Positions 46,602-59,340 of a DNA stretch of 64,000 nucleotides are shown one piece after another; position 1 is the stretch's first letter; every line of letters starts with the position of its first letter. The notes under the pieces are model-generated. The model did not search any database. It saw only the letters and a list, made by a program, of their open reading frames with translations, and was not told where the DNA came from. This DNA is from Tenrec ecaudatus. Taxonomy: Eukaryota; Chordata; Mammalia; Afrosoricida; Tenrecidae. The DNA is taken from positions 121,007,525 through 121,071,524 of the forward strand of contig NC_134539.1 in the NCBI RefSeq assembly GCF_050624435.1, read 5' to 3'. A program made the translations under genes and the position numbers.

Positions 46602-46785
46602 AGGAGTAGGAGCGGCTTCGTGGTAAAGCACCCAACAGCTAACAAAAGGTCAGTGGTTCAAGCCTACCAGCTTCTTCTTGGGAGGAAAATGTGGCAGTCT
46701 TAGAAACTGTGGGGAAGTCCTGTTCTATTCTGGAGGATCACTGTAAGTCAGAATCGACTCAATAGCAATGGGTTTTGTTTTTGAT
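46602..46785 (+). repeat. AfroSINE
   Basis: GGAGCGGCTTCGTGGTAAAG at the head and GAATCGACTCAATAGCAATG at the tail. Confidence 0.8.
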
Positions 46786-47239
46786 GTCTTGCCAGTGTTA
46801 AATTCCAATAGACAAGTTTTTTAGAATCTGTCTTGGACTGACTGTTTTGTATCCTTTTTTCCTCCACTCCTGGAACACAATGTACCCTTTGGATGTTTCA
46901 GGGGAAGAGATAAAGGGAATATCCAGAAAATTCTCCCCACACATCCTGGGCTGGCCTCCCAGACTCTGGTCTGGTGTAAGACAGGCTGTTAAGCCTTTAT
47001 GAATGCCTCTTTGATATGGTCTCTGAAGCTGTTGAAATGCATCACTACAGAGTAGTAACTTTTTACCCACTGGCCACAGTATACACTCTGAGAAATCACA
47101 CCCTATGTCCTTCTCTGTTGTATTTTCCTGTCGAGTTCATTAGCTGACACCACACAAATCCCATACCTGCTATTTTTAGAAATCATGTCATTTGAAATTT
47201 AATAATATAAAATCTTTCCCTTCTGTTATTGTTTATGGC
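46786..47239. other. unassigned sequence
   Basis: A 90-codon minus-strand frame (46798-47070) has no recognisable relatives; I do not call it a gene. Confidence 0.35.
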
Positions 47240-48450
47240 AAAACATGATTTATTGTATTCTTAACCTATTGCAGAGAAATATATACAACAGAGAGTTTAC
47301 CACCTTAACAGTTTTCAGTTGTACAATTCGGTGACATCCAATACATCCATCCTGCTGTGCTACGATCATCACTCTCGCAGCTCTTTTTACAGAAACTCAG
47401 GACCCGCCAGCATGAGCCTCCACTGTTCCTGGCAACCAACCCTCAAAACAAAGACGTATTTGACTGTTCTGGACATTTCATCTAAGGAAGTTATGCAACA
47501 CTTGTCCTTTGTTTTTGTTTTTATTTTTAAACATTTTATTAGGGACTCCTACAACTCTTATCCCAATCCGTACATATACACACATCAATTGTGTAAAGCA
47601 CATCTGTACATTCTTTGCCCTCATCATTTTCAAAGCATTTGCTCTCCACCCAAGCCCTTTGCACCAGGTCCTCTTATTTTTCTTGCTCCCTCCTCCCTCG
47701 TGAGCCCTTGATAACTTATAAAGTATTATTTTGTCATATCTTGCCCTGTCCAACGTCTCCCTTCACTCCCTTTTCTGTTGTCCGTCCCGCAGAGAAGAGG
47801 TCACATGTAGATCCTTGTAATCGGTTCCCTCTTTCCAACCCACTCACCCTCTACCCTCCCAGTATCGCCACTCACACCCCTGGTCCTGAAGGTATCATCC
47901 GCCCTGAATTCCCTGTGCCGCTAGCTCCTATCTGCACCAGTGTACAACCTCTGCTCTATCCAGATTTGCAAGGTAGAATTCAGATCATGGTAGTTGGGCA
48001 GGGGAGGTGGGTGGGGGGAAGCATTTAGGAACTGGAGGAAAGCTGCAACACTTGTCCTTTTGTATCTGACTGAGTTCACTCAGAATAATGTTTCAAGGTT
48101 CATCCATGTTATAGGATTATCAAAATATCGCCGTCGTTATGGCTGAATAATATCCCATTGCATGTGTATGCTACATTTTGTAGATCCATTTATTTCCAGC
48201 TTTCGGCTATTGTGGCTATTTGTGCTATTCCAGCTTTGGGCTTCAAAGAACATTGACGTTCTGTTTGAGCCCCTGCTTTGAGTCTCCTGGGTGTATACCT
48301 AGGAGTGGAATTACTGAATAATACGATAATTCTGCACTTAACTTTTTGAAGAACTCCCAAGCGGTTTCCATAGCGCTGCACTATTACACGTTCTCACTAG
48401 CACTGTACGTGGGTTCCACTTTCTTCACATTCGCTCCAGATCTTGCTCAT
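47240..48450 (-). mobile_element. old L1, antisense 3' half, split by family X
   Basis: Antisense L1 words in order on both sides of the insertion: ACTGAGTTCACTCAGAATAA, GGTTCATCCATGTTATAGG, TATGGCTGAATAATATCCC, GTATACCTAGGAGTGGAATT. Confidence 0.8.
47511..48043 (-). mobile_element. family X copy inside L1
   Basis: A 533-bp antisense copy flanked by the perfect 17-bp repeat TGCAACACTTGTCCTTT at 47494-47510 and 48044-48060. Confidence 0.9.
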
Positions 48451-48495
48451 CTTCCTCATGGAAGCGCTTTCTTTAGCCGCCTCCATCCAGCCTCT

Positions 48496-48640
48496 AGATG
48501 CCTAGTGGTCTCAGCCGACACCCTGACTGTAATCGCAGGACGAGGTCCTGATCCCGAGTTGGCAGCTAAGGTACTCCTGGATCCTCAACCCACAGCAGCT
48601 GTGAGAACGTTTATCCTCTTTTTAGCCCCTAAATTATAAA
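48496..48640 (+). mobile_element. MLT1-like LTR fragment
   Basis: Degraded MaLR words: CCTGATCCCGAGTTGGCAGC, AACCCACAGCAGCTGTGAGA and TTTAGCCCCTAAATT. Confidence 0.5.
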
Positions 48641-50059
48641 GTAACTTCTAATTACTTTATATGATTACTTTTCATATATCATCTCCAGAATAAAATTTCT
48701 TACACAAATTACAGAGCCAGATAACTAGAATTGCTTCCCGTTGCAGAAAGATATCACTACATTTTTCAGGCTCTACTAGGATTCTTCAAAAAGTTCATGG
48801 GAAGAAGAACTGTCTCTTAATTCCATTTTTACACTTTTGTGAAGCCCTGTCATACATGATCCACTTCCCACGAGCAGGGAGAAGTCGAGTGTGATGGGGT
48901 GAGATGAGCAAGGAAAACAACTTTCTTTTTGAAAATGTGGCTTCTTCTCATGGTCGTAGCAGAGTGGAATAACACATGGAGTGATTAGCCGTCCAAGTCA
49001 CAGATAAGGAAACAGGCTTTGGAAGATGACACAACCTGATGAAAGCCACATTACAAAGAATGGGATTCAGCGCTAAAATCCCAACTCTCTGCACTTTATT
49101 TCATGGACAGAAGAAGAAGGTGAGAGGTCTGGGTGTGAAGTTTCTTGAAACTGTCTGTACTTCCTTGATAGTCCTGTCTCTTAGATGAGATGCTGGTGGG
49201 GGGTGTCGTTGACAGATGGGAGCAGAGGTGAATGCTCTTCTTCTGTTCTTGCTCCTCGGGTGGTGAAGGAGTTAACGGGATACTAAGCGCCTGAGAGGGG
49301 GGAGACCTCTCTGCTTGTTGAGCAACATCATTAGGAAAGGTCAACTCCTGTTCCTAATGGACTTTAATTTTTCCTTCCAAAGTCTAGGGAGTGAGTAGCA
49401 GATCTAGAAGCTCATTCCAAGGGGTGGTGGAAAGAAGTGGGAAATATTCCTATGGGTAAATTATAAGGAGAGATGGCATAAGTGATATAATAGTGTCATC
49501 GTTAAGGGTATAAAAATGGCACTGAGGTTGGACCATGCCTCTGGTCCCTGAGAATTGACTATACAGGGTGAAAGTGCACTTTGCTTTCCTCTAAGCTGGC
49601 ACGAGAAGCCTGCCCTGTGACCGGTTGGAGATGTCAAGGAACACCGGAAGAGAAGGAGCTAAAATGGAGATGAAATAGGTATCCTTGAGGACTGGGCCTG
49701 AATCATGCATAATCTCTCTCTCTCCCGAGTATTTCTATATTTACCCAACACACAGATCATCTCCAGAATAAAAATCACTATCCATTACTGCATGCATACG
49801 TCTCCGGCGCATGGGAATTAGGGACAGGACAAATCGAGGAGGGATAAATGTCAACTTAGCTAGTTTCCTCCTAAAGAGAAGACAGCTGCTCTTTTTATTA
49901 TTGCTAATATTTATGTTGTGTTTTCTTTGTTCTTTGGCTTTCTCTCTCTTGTTCAATGCTCACTGGTGTGACTGCTTGTATAAAACTAGAATGTTTTCAA
50001 GAATTATTAATAAATGTTTAATTCATTGGAATGGGATTTTTTACCTTTATTTTTTTCTT
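48641..50059. other. unassigned sequence
   Basis: The longest stretch without recognised repeats. Small open frames (for example 49096-49344, minus) show no family features, no splice context I trust, and no codon signal. Confidence 0.4.
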
Positions 50060-50224
50060 TTTAAAATCATTTTATTGGGGGCACGTACAACACTTATCAC
50101 AATCCAGACATCCATCCATTGTGTCAAGCACATTTATACATTTGTTGCCATCATCATTCTCAAAACATTTTCTTTCTACTTGAGCCTTGGTATCAGCTTC
50201 TCATTTTCCCCCCTTCCTCCCCGT
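50060..50224 (-). mobile_element. family X 3' end
   Basis: Antisense short copy, ATCATTTTATTGGGGGCACG to the CCCCTTCCTCCCC tract, just left of an L1. Confidence 0.8.
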
Positions 50225-50234
50225 TAACTTAATT

Positions 50235-51150
50235 TTTTAAACATTGTGAATTAGGTAGGGATTTTCCTATCAGATCATCACTTTTGTATTTAACAACTTT
50301 AACAACTTATTGACCCTCCTAATAGCTTGCCTTGCACACCCCACCCGTTCCCCTCCCTCTCTGGTAGGCCATTATTTTCCCCTCCACCAAGTTCCCACCT
50401 GTCTATCCTTTGCCCTCTGAGACTTCCCCTCCTTGCTGTTGCTACCCCCAACAGCGATCAAAGTGTTTCTTTTGGTTTGAAAATCTTTCGTCTTAACTCT
50501 TTTTTTAAGCAATAGCAGTCTCGTACCTTATTTTTCATTTTGTGATTGACTAACTTCACTCAACATAATGCCCTCCAAATCCACTCATGTCAAGAAATGT
50601 TTCAGTTTCATCGTTATTCTTATTTGTTTTCCCCTTGGCCACAGGGAGCTTTTATTTTAACAGTTTTTTATTGTAGATTCGGTACATGTCATCGTTATTA
50701 GTAGGCCGTGTGTAGTGTTCCATTGTATGTATCCAAGCTTATTTCTCCATTCTTCCACGGATGGGCATTTAGGTGGTTTCCGTCTTCTTGCTATTGTGAA
50801 CAGTGCTGTGACGGACGTGGGTGCGCACGCATCTGCTTGCACTTTGCTCCTTGTTTCTTTAGGGCATATGTCTGCTGTAGTGGGAATGGCTAGGTCACGT
50901 GGTGTTGCTATTCCCAGTTGTGTGAGGATGTGCTGTACCGATTTCGAGTTGTTGGCACAGTTTCACAATCCCGCCAGCAGTGTGTAAAGGTTTCGATCTC
51001 TCCAGCATTTGTTATTTTCCCATTGTTTTTGTTTGTAAATTTCTATGCTGGTGTGAGGTGGCAACTCATCATTGTTTTGATATGCCTTTCTTAAATAGCT
51101 ACAGATCGTAAGCACATCTTCATATGTTTGTTGGCCACCTGGTTGAAGGA
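50235..51150 (-). mobile_element. old L1, antisense ORF2 end and 3' region
   Basis: Words of L1 in antisense: CTTCACTCAACATAATGCCC, GATGGGCATTTAGGTGG, GCTATTGTGAACAGTGC, GGTGTGAGGTGGCAACTCAT, TTGTTGGCCACCTGG. Confidence 0.8.
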
Positions 51151-51631
51151 AAATGTTCTCTTTTGGATATCGTCTGATAAGCATATACCCTCTTCTGTAC
51201 TCCAATAAACACTGTCATCTTCTGCTGTCTGGGTCTAGATGCTTTCTGTATTCTCCTTAACTGGTTCTGTTGTCTGTAACACAGTACACTCTCATACTCA
51301 CTACCATCACGTCATCAGCTTATTCCCATATGTCTCCAGCCATCATACTCTGGAGGGACCAGGTACCCAGATATCTAAAGTCTTGTAAAGGGAACTAGGT
51401 ATGAATGGTGACTATGGACAATGTAAGGTCAAGGTATAAGCCTCCATATCCATGACAATACAAGAGATGAACCAAGTCGATTCCATAGGCAAAAGGTGAA
51501 TTACAAGACTTCCACACCACCAGGTGTGGATATCTGAATATACCCTGCCTATCTTCCTTGTACACACAGGCAAACATAGACATACTAGGATTTCTGAACC
51601 AAGATCAAGTGAAATCGGGATGAGCTAACTG
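51151..51631. other. unassigned sequence
   Basis: No gene or repeat recognised. Confidence 0.4.
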
Positions 51632-51646
51632 CCCTGATGGGATTTT

Positions 51647-51784
51647 TAAAAAAAATCATTTTATTGGGGACTCATACAATTCTTACCACAATCCATACAT
51701 ACATCATCAATTGTGCAAAGCACATTTGTACATTCATTGCCCTCATCATTCTCAAAACATTTGCTCTTCAGTAAGCCCCTGGCA
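51647..51784 (-). mobile_element. family X, very short copy
   Basis: A 138-bp antisense 3' end flanked by the perfect 15-bp repeat CCCTGATGGGATTTT at 51632-51646 and 51785-51799. Confidence 0.9.
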
Positions 51785-51799
51785 CCCTGATGGGATTTT

Positions 51800-52561
51800 G
51801 GTGATGCTAATATCCCCAGAAGGCTCTCAACATTTTCTCAAAAGATCCACTGTTCCCTGCTATCTTTAGGACGGATTTGAGGGAAGAAACTTTGTATTTC
51901 AGTTCCAGAATCTCAGGGCAGAAAGAATTTGTTCTTGTGAGCTGTTACCATTCAGATCCTGATAAATAAAAGTAAAGATTTTGGAAAACCAGAATTTCAT
52001 TGGCCAGTCCAAGAAAAGTTTAAGTGAAGTTATTATTTTTTTTAATGTGCCCTAGGCATGAAATAGCTCTGGCCACGATCTAGGCATCAAGCTAGGATGA
52101 ACAAAGGGCTGCCAGTCTGCTCTGCCCCTGACTGATATAAGAGCACCACCACCAGTCAGGTGTCTCTTTGCCCATAGTCAGGGGTTAAGTGAAGTTAATA
52201 TTGAAGGAATTCTTCATAGACGCGGTAAGGATGAAATAACATACAGATAAACGAGTATGCGGATTGAATGAAAAGTTAGTGGAAGCTTTTCCCAAGCACT
52301 TCCCCTTAATTAATCTTCAGTCTCTCTCAATGGTGGTATATTCCCATTAGCAGTCTATTGTACCCCAGTATCTACCATTCTTCATAAAGTATGTTTGTTT
52401 GGCTCGACATTCAACCATAAGCTTTCCTTTTCCCGGCTCCCTTTGCTTACCTTACATTTTTTGGTGCTTGCTATTGAGACTTTGCCCTAGAGCAGAAATA
52501 GTTTCAGTACGCAGAAGAGAAATTTGTTATTTTGGGGGAAATCAAAGATTTAATTGGGCAA
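51800..52561. other. unassigned sequence
   Basis: Nothing recognised. Confidence 0.4.
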
Positions 52562-52880
52562 AAAAAGAAGAAAAAATACATGTCCTTTGACCCAGCAATT
52601 CCACTCCAAGGTATTTAGCCTACAGACATACTCTTATACATGTCCAATGATGTTTTAGAGAATTAGAAACGTTTTTAAGTCCATGACTAGGAAGATGGTT
52701 AAATGAATTATGACACACATATAAAATACAATCCTCATTAAGGATTTTTTAAAATTCAGCTACTCTCCATGTATTCATTTAAAAAAATAGATCTAAACTA
52801 TATTGTGAGAGGGGTGGGGAAAGCAAAGAGCTATATATTAACATTAATAAAATATTAACATCATCTGTATGGGATATGTA
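52562..52880 (+). mobile_element. old L1 fragment
   Basis: Sense L1 words: CCTTTGACCCAGCAATTCCA, GGTTAAATGAATTATGACAC, ATAGATCTAAACTATATTG. Confidence 0.7.
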
Positions 52881-52914
52881 TATATATACACCTGTTTTTA
52901 AAATTGTGAGTGCA

Positions 52915-53190
52915 GAGTATCCCTGACAGGGTTTCCACACGGCTGCTCCAGCACCCAGGGCTGCATCGGGGTAGGTCCATGTGGCTTCTCCTTGGGGATG
53001 TCTTGCAGGAAGTCAGCCTTGTCCATTGAAGCAGAGAACTGGCTAAGGCAGCTGCACCCTGGTCCAACCATCACAAAGCAAGAGACCTGAGAACTAGAAA
53101 ATCGAGGCTCACTGAGCCATTTATCCCTCCACCCTTCAATTAACCCCACATGTGTTTATCAGCCAGGTTGACACAATAAGCTAACTCCCT
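52915..53190. mobile_element. LTR fragment related to 29727-30324
   Basis: Matches the right half of that LTR-type element: AGCAAGAGACCTGAGAAC, the CCATTTATCCCTCCACCC block, CCCACATGTGTTTATCAGCC, GGTTGACACAATAAGCTAAC. Confidence 0.65.
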
Positions 53191-53585
53191 CAATGTCCTT
53201 CTCCAGAGACATGAATATTGGTATATTATTAGTTAAAGATATTTTAGTGTCTTTGGAAGTGTTTCTTTCATTTTTCTTTTTCCTTCAACTTAGAGATAAA
53301 TTTAGGAATGGAATTCTTTCATAATCTAGGGACTGCCTCTACCACTTGTTGCACTGAGTTCCGAGTTACATTAAAATTCAAAGAAATAGAAATTTTTCAC
53401 AGTGAGTTGCAGGTTTGGACAAAATATTGACTGTGCTCTGGGGATGTTGCTTTTTAAGAGAGCTCCACAAGAGGTCAGTCCTCTCTTTTGGGAGTGAAAC
53501 TGCTAGTTTTTCATGGCTACCATGCCCCTGAGCTAGGGTGAGAGTAGCCACATGTTTGTTTGTTTTTTAAATCACAGCCTCTACT
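53191..53585. other. unassigned sequence
   Basis: Nothing recognised. Confidence 0.4.
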
Positions 53586-54006
53586 TTTTTTAAAAACCAT
53601 TTTATTGGGGTCTCATACAACTCTTATCACAATCCATACATACATCCATTGTGTCAAGCACATTTGTACATTCATTGCCCTCATCATTCTCAAAACATTT
53701 GCTTTCTACTTGAGCCCTTGGGATCAGCTCCTTTTTTCCCTTCCCTCCTCGCTGCCCCCCCCATGAACCCTTGATAAATTATAAATTATTTTGTCATATC
53801 TTACACTGCCCGACCGTCTCCCTTCACCCACTTTTCTGTTGTCCATCCCCCAGGGAGGGGGTTATATACAGATCATTGTGATTGGTTCCCCCTTTCTACC
53901 CCACCTTCCCTCCACCCTCCTGGTATTGCTGCTCTCACCACTGGTCCTGAAGGGGTCATCTGCCTTGGATTCCCTGTGTTTCCAGTTCCTATCTCTACCA
54001 GTGTAG
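53586..54006 (-). mobile_element. family X copy
   Basis: A 0.42-kb antisense copy beginning at a T-run. The words CCTCTACTTT and CCCTACCTTC at its edges may be an eroded target duplication. Confidence 0.8.
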
Positions 54007-55238
54007 ACCCTACCTTCATACTAAAGTTCTGTAATTTCTCTTGGATAGATGATTTCAGTTTGTTCTTTGGCTTTGGTTAATTTCCAAAGTTCTGAAATGG
54101 TTTATTATTTTAAGCTTTGTTATGTTTAGGTTTCGGGGTTGTTGATTTTTGCAAATTTTTAAATTGTTTTGTAGAAGAGCAAGGTGCTCACTCTACCATT
54201 CAAGAAGCTGATCTTCTGGCAAGCTTATTCTTAAACGTGGTTCTTCTCAGGTCTCCTTTATCTCTGGAGAGAAATCTTTACTTGAGGTTTGCCTGTTTTC
54301 AATTAAACTCAAGATTAGCCTATCAGTCTTCATTACAATAAGGTCTAAGCTTCTGCAGATGTGAAGTCCCCTATGGTGTATGTTTCCCTTGAGTGGAATT
54401 ACTAGAGGTCTCTGGAGAATATTTCATAAATATTGCTCTGCAATAGAAACTTCTTATGGGTGGGAACACCCTAGACAGAAGGACTAGGAAACAGAAAAAA
54501 AACAAACAAAACTGTAGCAAGGTTTGGACTTCTCATTAAAGCAGGCCACTCATCCCAATATTGGAAGAAGTTTCCTGATCTTAAGCAACATTTGACTCCA
54601 AAAAGAAGCTTCCCTTAACTTAACCTACAAAAGGGCCAAAAAGGAAGTCACATTCCACTGTCTTATGCCTGAAGCAGAATCCAGACCAAACAAAACCAGG
54701 GCTTAAAAGATGACACTTTGGCATGTGATTTGAATAAACCACAGAAAAAAGTCCATTAAGGCAAATTCCATGTAAGATGGCACTGACGTCCTCTCAGCCC
54801 TGTGGAGGATGCTGAATTGCTGAACTGGCTATACACCCACATAATGAAAGACTCTACCATGAGCCAGGTAAATAGCAAGGAACTCAAGAAAAATAAATGC
54901 AAAATATTTTTAGTCTACAATCATGTTGAAACACTTCTTGTAAAAGACCAAATAGGAAAACACATTAGGTGGGCCAAGAGATACAAGGAAGGCTATTATA
55001 CAGGTACTTACATAATCATTAAAAATAGATTCATTGTTTTAGAATCATTTTTTAAAAATAGAACCATTCTAAAAATCTATGAAAACCAGAATTTATTGTG
55101 CCACTACTCATACAAACAAAAACTAGAATCATTCTAAATAACTGACAATGGAAAATAGGGAATAAAACATGGTTGATGTTTATAGTGAATATGAAATAGT
55201 CCTTATAAAGAAGGCGGTAGACCTCTATGTACCACAAT
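54007..55238. other. unassigned sequence
   Basis: Possibly old L1 antisense at 54025-54110. A 111-codon plus-strand frame (54802-55137) is AT-rich with no recognisable features. No gene called. Confidence 0.35.
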
Positions 55239-55252
55239 AAAAAGGTTGCAAG

Positions 55253-55408
55253 TGTCCAAGGTCATTCCCTCTTCCAAGGGACCAACTGGTGCCCCTCTCA
55301 GGAACGTAGCAGCTTGGAATAGCATATGGCCTGCCCGAGATGTCCCTGGGTGAAAGGACTGCTCTTCTCCTTTGGCCCTCCTTTGGCAGCCTACTGAGAA
55401 AAAAAAAA
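55253..55408 (+). pseudogene. short poly(A)-tailed retrocopy of unknown RNA
   Basis: 156 bp of moderately GC-rich sequence with an A-run at its 3' end, flanked by the perfect 14-bp repeat AAAAAGGTTGCAAG at 55239-55252 and 55409-55422. There is no AATAAA before the tail, so the source could be a small non-coding RNA or an internally primed mRNA. I do not recognise it. Confidence 0.7.
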
Positions 55409-55654
55409 AAAAAGGTTGCAAGAGTTAGTATTAAGAGAAAATGAAAGTTATAGACTTGAATACATAATATTACTGAATTTGTGTAGAGCCAAAAGCATGT
55501 AACATTTCAGGGAGGATTAGACAAACAATTGTTAACATTAGTTACCTATGGAATTTGAGGCTGGAGTAGAGCAGGGAACTCTAACTTTTCCTTTTGTTAT
55601 CTGTAATATTGTTTGAATATGTGAAATAAAATTACTTTTACATAAACGAAACAA

Positions 55655-56078
55655 AACGTGCTGCTATAGAGTCAATTTGGATTTATGGTGACTTTCTAGG
55701 ATGGAGTAGAACATCCCCTTAGAGTTTACAAGGCTGCAAATCTTTACAGGAACAGAAAGCCCTATCTTTCTCCCTCAGAGAAGCTGGTGGGTTTGAACTG
55801 TTGACCTTGAGGTTCGCAGCCCAACATAATCCACTACATCATCTGGGCTCCTTAAAAAATTATATATATGAGTAGGGATCAACTCAATGTCAGTGAGTTT
55901 GGTTTTATACATATATAAACCCTAAGTCATTTTTCTGAAACTAAATCTTTACATAGTAGACCACCTATCTTTTCCCCACAGAGCACCTGGTAGTTTTGAA
56001 CAGTCAACTTTGTGATTAGCACCCTAATATCCAGCTCGCAGCTCACTCTAAGATCCTGTATACCCACCAAGGCTCATT
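55655..56078 (-). repeat. AfroSINE pair with a sense tail between
   Basis: 55655-55853 is a full antisense copy ending CATCTGGGCTCCT. 55880-55910 is a sense tail (CAACTCAATGTCAGTGAGTT). 55935-56078 is a degraded antisense copy. Confidence 0.7.
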
Positions 56079-56329
56079 CAAAGGTCATGGAATTTTCCCT
56101 TGAACTTTGAGTCCCTCATATACACGTAATTTATATATGTAAGTATAAATATAACCACAATCATATACATGTGTAAGTGTTAGGTTTCTGGAGTCGGTTC
56201 TTGGCTTTGCATGATGAAAGTTTTCATGCTCAAGCTCATTTTGTAATCCAAGTGGGTTTTTATGAAGGACAGGACAAGTTTCAGATTTTACAGTCTCAAA
56301 GAGGTTCACAACTGGGCCCGTAACACCCA

Positions 56330-56799
56330 TGTAAAGAAGGAGGCCAGAAGCCTAAGGACCCTAGAGGCTGAGACATGTGGGCCCCAACACTGAGGGCCCT
56401 GAGTAGGCCCTGAGAGGTGAGGTCGCATGTGCACTGGCTCAAGGGAGGGAGACCCTCCCTTTCTCCCTGCCTCTGACCAGGAGCAGGGTAAGAGAGTGTC
56501 CCAGAGTGTGCTCCCTGCCTTTATTCTGCCCACCCACTGGCTGGGGGAAGGCGTGATTGATGGTACTGGTTGACCTCATTGGCTGAGTTAGGCCCACCTG
56601 GGTGATGTCATAAGCCTGGGCCTACTTTGGCATGCAAAAGTATACCTCCCATCTGGCTTTGGGGTTTGAGTATGAACATGCTCAGTTTGGAGTCTTCATA
56701 GGTGTCAAATGGTTGCCAGATTTTTTCCCAACCTCCTCTATGGGGGCCTTTGCAGGCAGGAGAGGGACAAATCCCCGTCCCTAAGATAGCTCCCTAACA
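56330..56799 (-). mobile_element. probable retroviral LTR
   Basis: Read on the minus strand: TGTTAGGGAG start, CCAAT box (AGCCAATGAGG), AGAATAAAGG promoter/polyadenylation-like block, and an ACA end followed by TGGGTGTTACGG, which could be a primer-binding-site remnant. About 470 bp, markedly GC-richer than its surroundings. No target duplication found. Confidence 0.5.
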
Positions 56800-56945
56800 T
56801 AAGCACAACATACACACACACATACACACATAATTCTTAGCTTGTGACTGGTTTAATGACCTCTGATCTAGACCTATATTCACTTCAAATATAAATAATG
56901 AGGCAAAGCATTGATTGTGTTACCATAAAAGAAAAAGATGAACAC

Positions 56946-58728
56946 CAGGGCGCAACGCTAATGGTGTCCAACACAGCAGCAAGGAGAGCAAAGCTTTGAA
57001 GTCCCTGGGGAATACCAAAAATAGATTTTGGGGCCAGGGCGTGGCACCCCATCAGATTTGACCAGAAAAACACTCCTAAAAGTCAACAAACAGACCTGAA
57101 ACTATAGTCTTTTCTTTTTTTTTTTTTCACTGTGTGGTTTGTTTTTCTGTTGTTGTTGTTTAAATCATTTTATTGGGGTCTCTTACAATTCTTGTTACAG
57201 ACCACACATCAATTGTATCTGACATATTTATACATTTATTCCATCGTTCTTTTCTAGACATTTACTTTCCATTGAGCTCTTGGGATCAGCTCCTCTCTTT
57301 TCCCCCCATTCCCCCATCAGGCTTTTCTTTTGTTCTTCGCTTGTTGCTGTTTTCTTTTGCTCTGTCTTGTTTTTGTGCTTATTAAAGATAGACGGGATAA
57401 ATGACCTGGAGGAGACAAAAACAGGACTGAGGGGGGGAGGGGTGGGGGGAGGTGACACAGGAGAGGAGGAGGTGGAGAAAAGAAGGAAGAGGGTAATCAA
57501 CCAACCCAGGGACAAGGGAACAATAAATGATCTAAAATTAATGGCAAGGAGGGTATAGGATGCCTGGGGGGCTTGATCAAGGGCAAGGTAGCTGAGAGGA
57601 ATGCCTGAAAGCCAAATGAAGGCTGAACATGATAACAGGACAAGAGGAAAGTAAAGGGAAATCGAGGTAAGAACTAGGAGGCAAAGGACATTTATAGAGG
57701 TCTAAATAAAGGCATGCACATATATAAATATATTTATACATAACACTAGGGAAATAGATCTATGTACATATATGGTAAGTATTAAGACAGCAGATGGACA
57801 ATGGGCCTCTACTTAAGTACTCCTTCAATGCAAGAACATTTTGTTCTAATAACCCATCATTCTTTGATGCTCACCCTCCCCGACATTTCACTGAACACAA
57901 AATGGGTACATAAGCAAATGTGGTGAAGAAAGCTGATGATGTCCGGCTATCAAAAGATATAGCATCTGAGGTCTTAAAGGCTTGAAGATAAACAAGCAGC
58001 CGTCTAGTTGAGAAGCAACAAACCCCACATGGAGGAAGCACACAAGCCTGTGTGATCATGAGGTGTCGATGGGATCAGGTATCAGGCATCAAAGAACAAA
58101 AAATCATATCATTTTGAATGAGAGGAAGTGCAGAGTGGAGACCCAAAGCCCATCTGTAGACAACTGGACATCCCTTATAAAAGGGTTTCGGGGTAGAGAC
58201 GAACAAGTCAGGGTACAGTACAGCAATAATGAAACATACAACTTTCCTCTAGTTCTTTAATGCTTCCCGCCCTGCCCCCGTTATCATGATCCCAATTCTA
58301 CCTTAAAAATCTGGCTAGAGCAGAGCATGTACACTGGTACAGATAAGAGCTGGAAATACAGAGAATCCAGGACAGATAAACCCATCAGGACCAACAATGA
58401 TAGTAGCGATACCAGGAGGGGAAAGGGAAGGTGGTGGTGGGGGGGGACGTTCATAATGATCTACATATAACCCCCTCCCTGGGGGGATGGACAACAGAAA
58501 AATGGGTAAAGGGAGACATCAGTCCGTGTAAGACATGAAAAGCAGAATAAATTATCAAGGGTTCATGAGAGAGGTTGGAAAATGAGCTGATCCCAAGGGC
58601 TCAAGTAGAAAGAAAATGTTTTGAAAATGATGATGGCAACAAATGTACAAATGTGCTTGATACGGTGGATCTATGTATGGATTGTGAGAAGACCTGTAAG
58701 AGCCCCCAATAAAATGATTATAAAAAAG
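56946..58728 (+). mobile_element. family X, near-full-length, with nested copy
   Basis: 1.8-kb plus-strand copy flanked by AAAGAAAAAGATGAACAC (56928-56945 and 58729-58746). An antisense family X 3' end (about 57165-57320) is nested in it. Confidence 0.9.
57165..57320 (-). mobile_element. family X 3' end nested in family X
   Basis: AAATCATTTTATTGGGGTCT in antisense inside a sense copy. Target duplication not clear. Confidence 0.75.
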
Positions 58729-58746
58729 AAAGAAAAAGATGAACAC

Positions 58747-59044
58747 AGCAAACATAAGAGATAGAGATATTAAGGCACTCTTGGCCATAGCAGAAATCCA
58801 ATTCCAACTAACTTACAAGGATGGTTATTGGCTCAATAACAGAAATAACTGGAGTCAAGGGTGAATATAAAGGCTGAGCATTCTAGCCTCTCATGCCGTA
58901 GCACAGGAGATTCTGTGGGAATCACATGCTCTTATTCTTCAGAAGTGTCCCTTACTTGGTGGGGGGCAGACAGTGACAGGGCAACTAGAAATGATGGCCA
59001 ACGCCTCATGACAACAGACAAGTCTGGAATTACTACCCCAGCTT
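58747..59044. other. unassigned sequence
   Basis: No gene or repeat recognised. Confidence 0.4.
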
Positions 59045-59340
59045 AAAATGGTTTTGATTATCTGCTGCTGCTTCATGAACCACCCCAAAACGTAGTGACT
59101 TAATAACAGCCTGTTGTTTCTCAGGATTCTCTGGTCAAGAATTTGGGCAGGGCTTGGCCGGGCAGTTCTTCTGCTCCATATGGTACTGACTGGCTTGGAG
59201 CTTTCACTTGACTGTGTGTATCCATTAGCTCGCCTGGGCTGGCAAGTCCCAGGAGGGCTGCATTCACTATGGCAGTGCTCAGTGTTCCACTGTATAACCT
59301 CTTCCACACGGCTAGCTTGAGTGTCCCAGAGAATGGCCGT
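59045..59340 (+). mobile_element. old non-autonomous DNA transposon, hAT type (tentative)
   Basis: Contains mammal-wide repeat words CCACCCCAAAACGTAGTGAC, TTGTTTCTCAGGATTCTCTG and GGGCAGGGCTTGGCCGGGC, as I recall from MER-type hAT elements. Exact family not resolved. Confidence 0.45.

Noticed and set aside
49096-49344. 82-codon minus-strand frame as a small gene
   Set aside because: No recognisable domain, no supporting context, and a length expected by chance in this composition.
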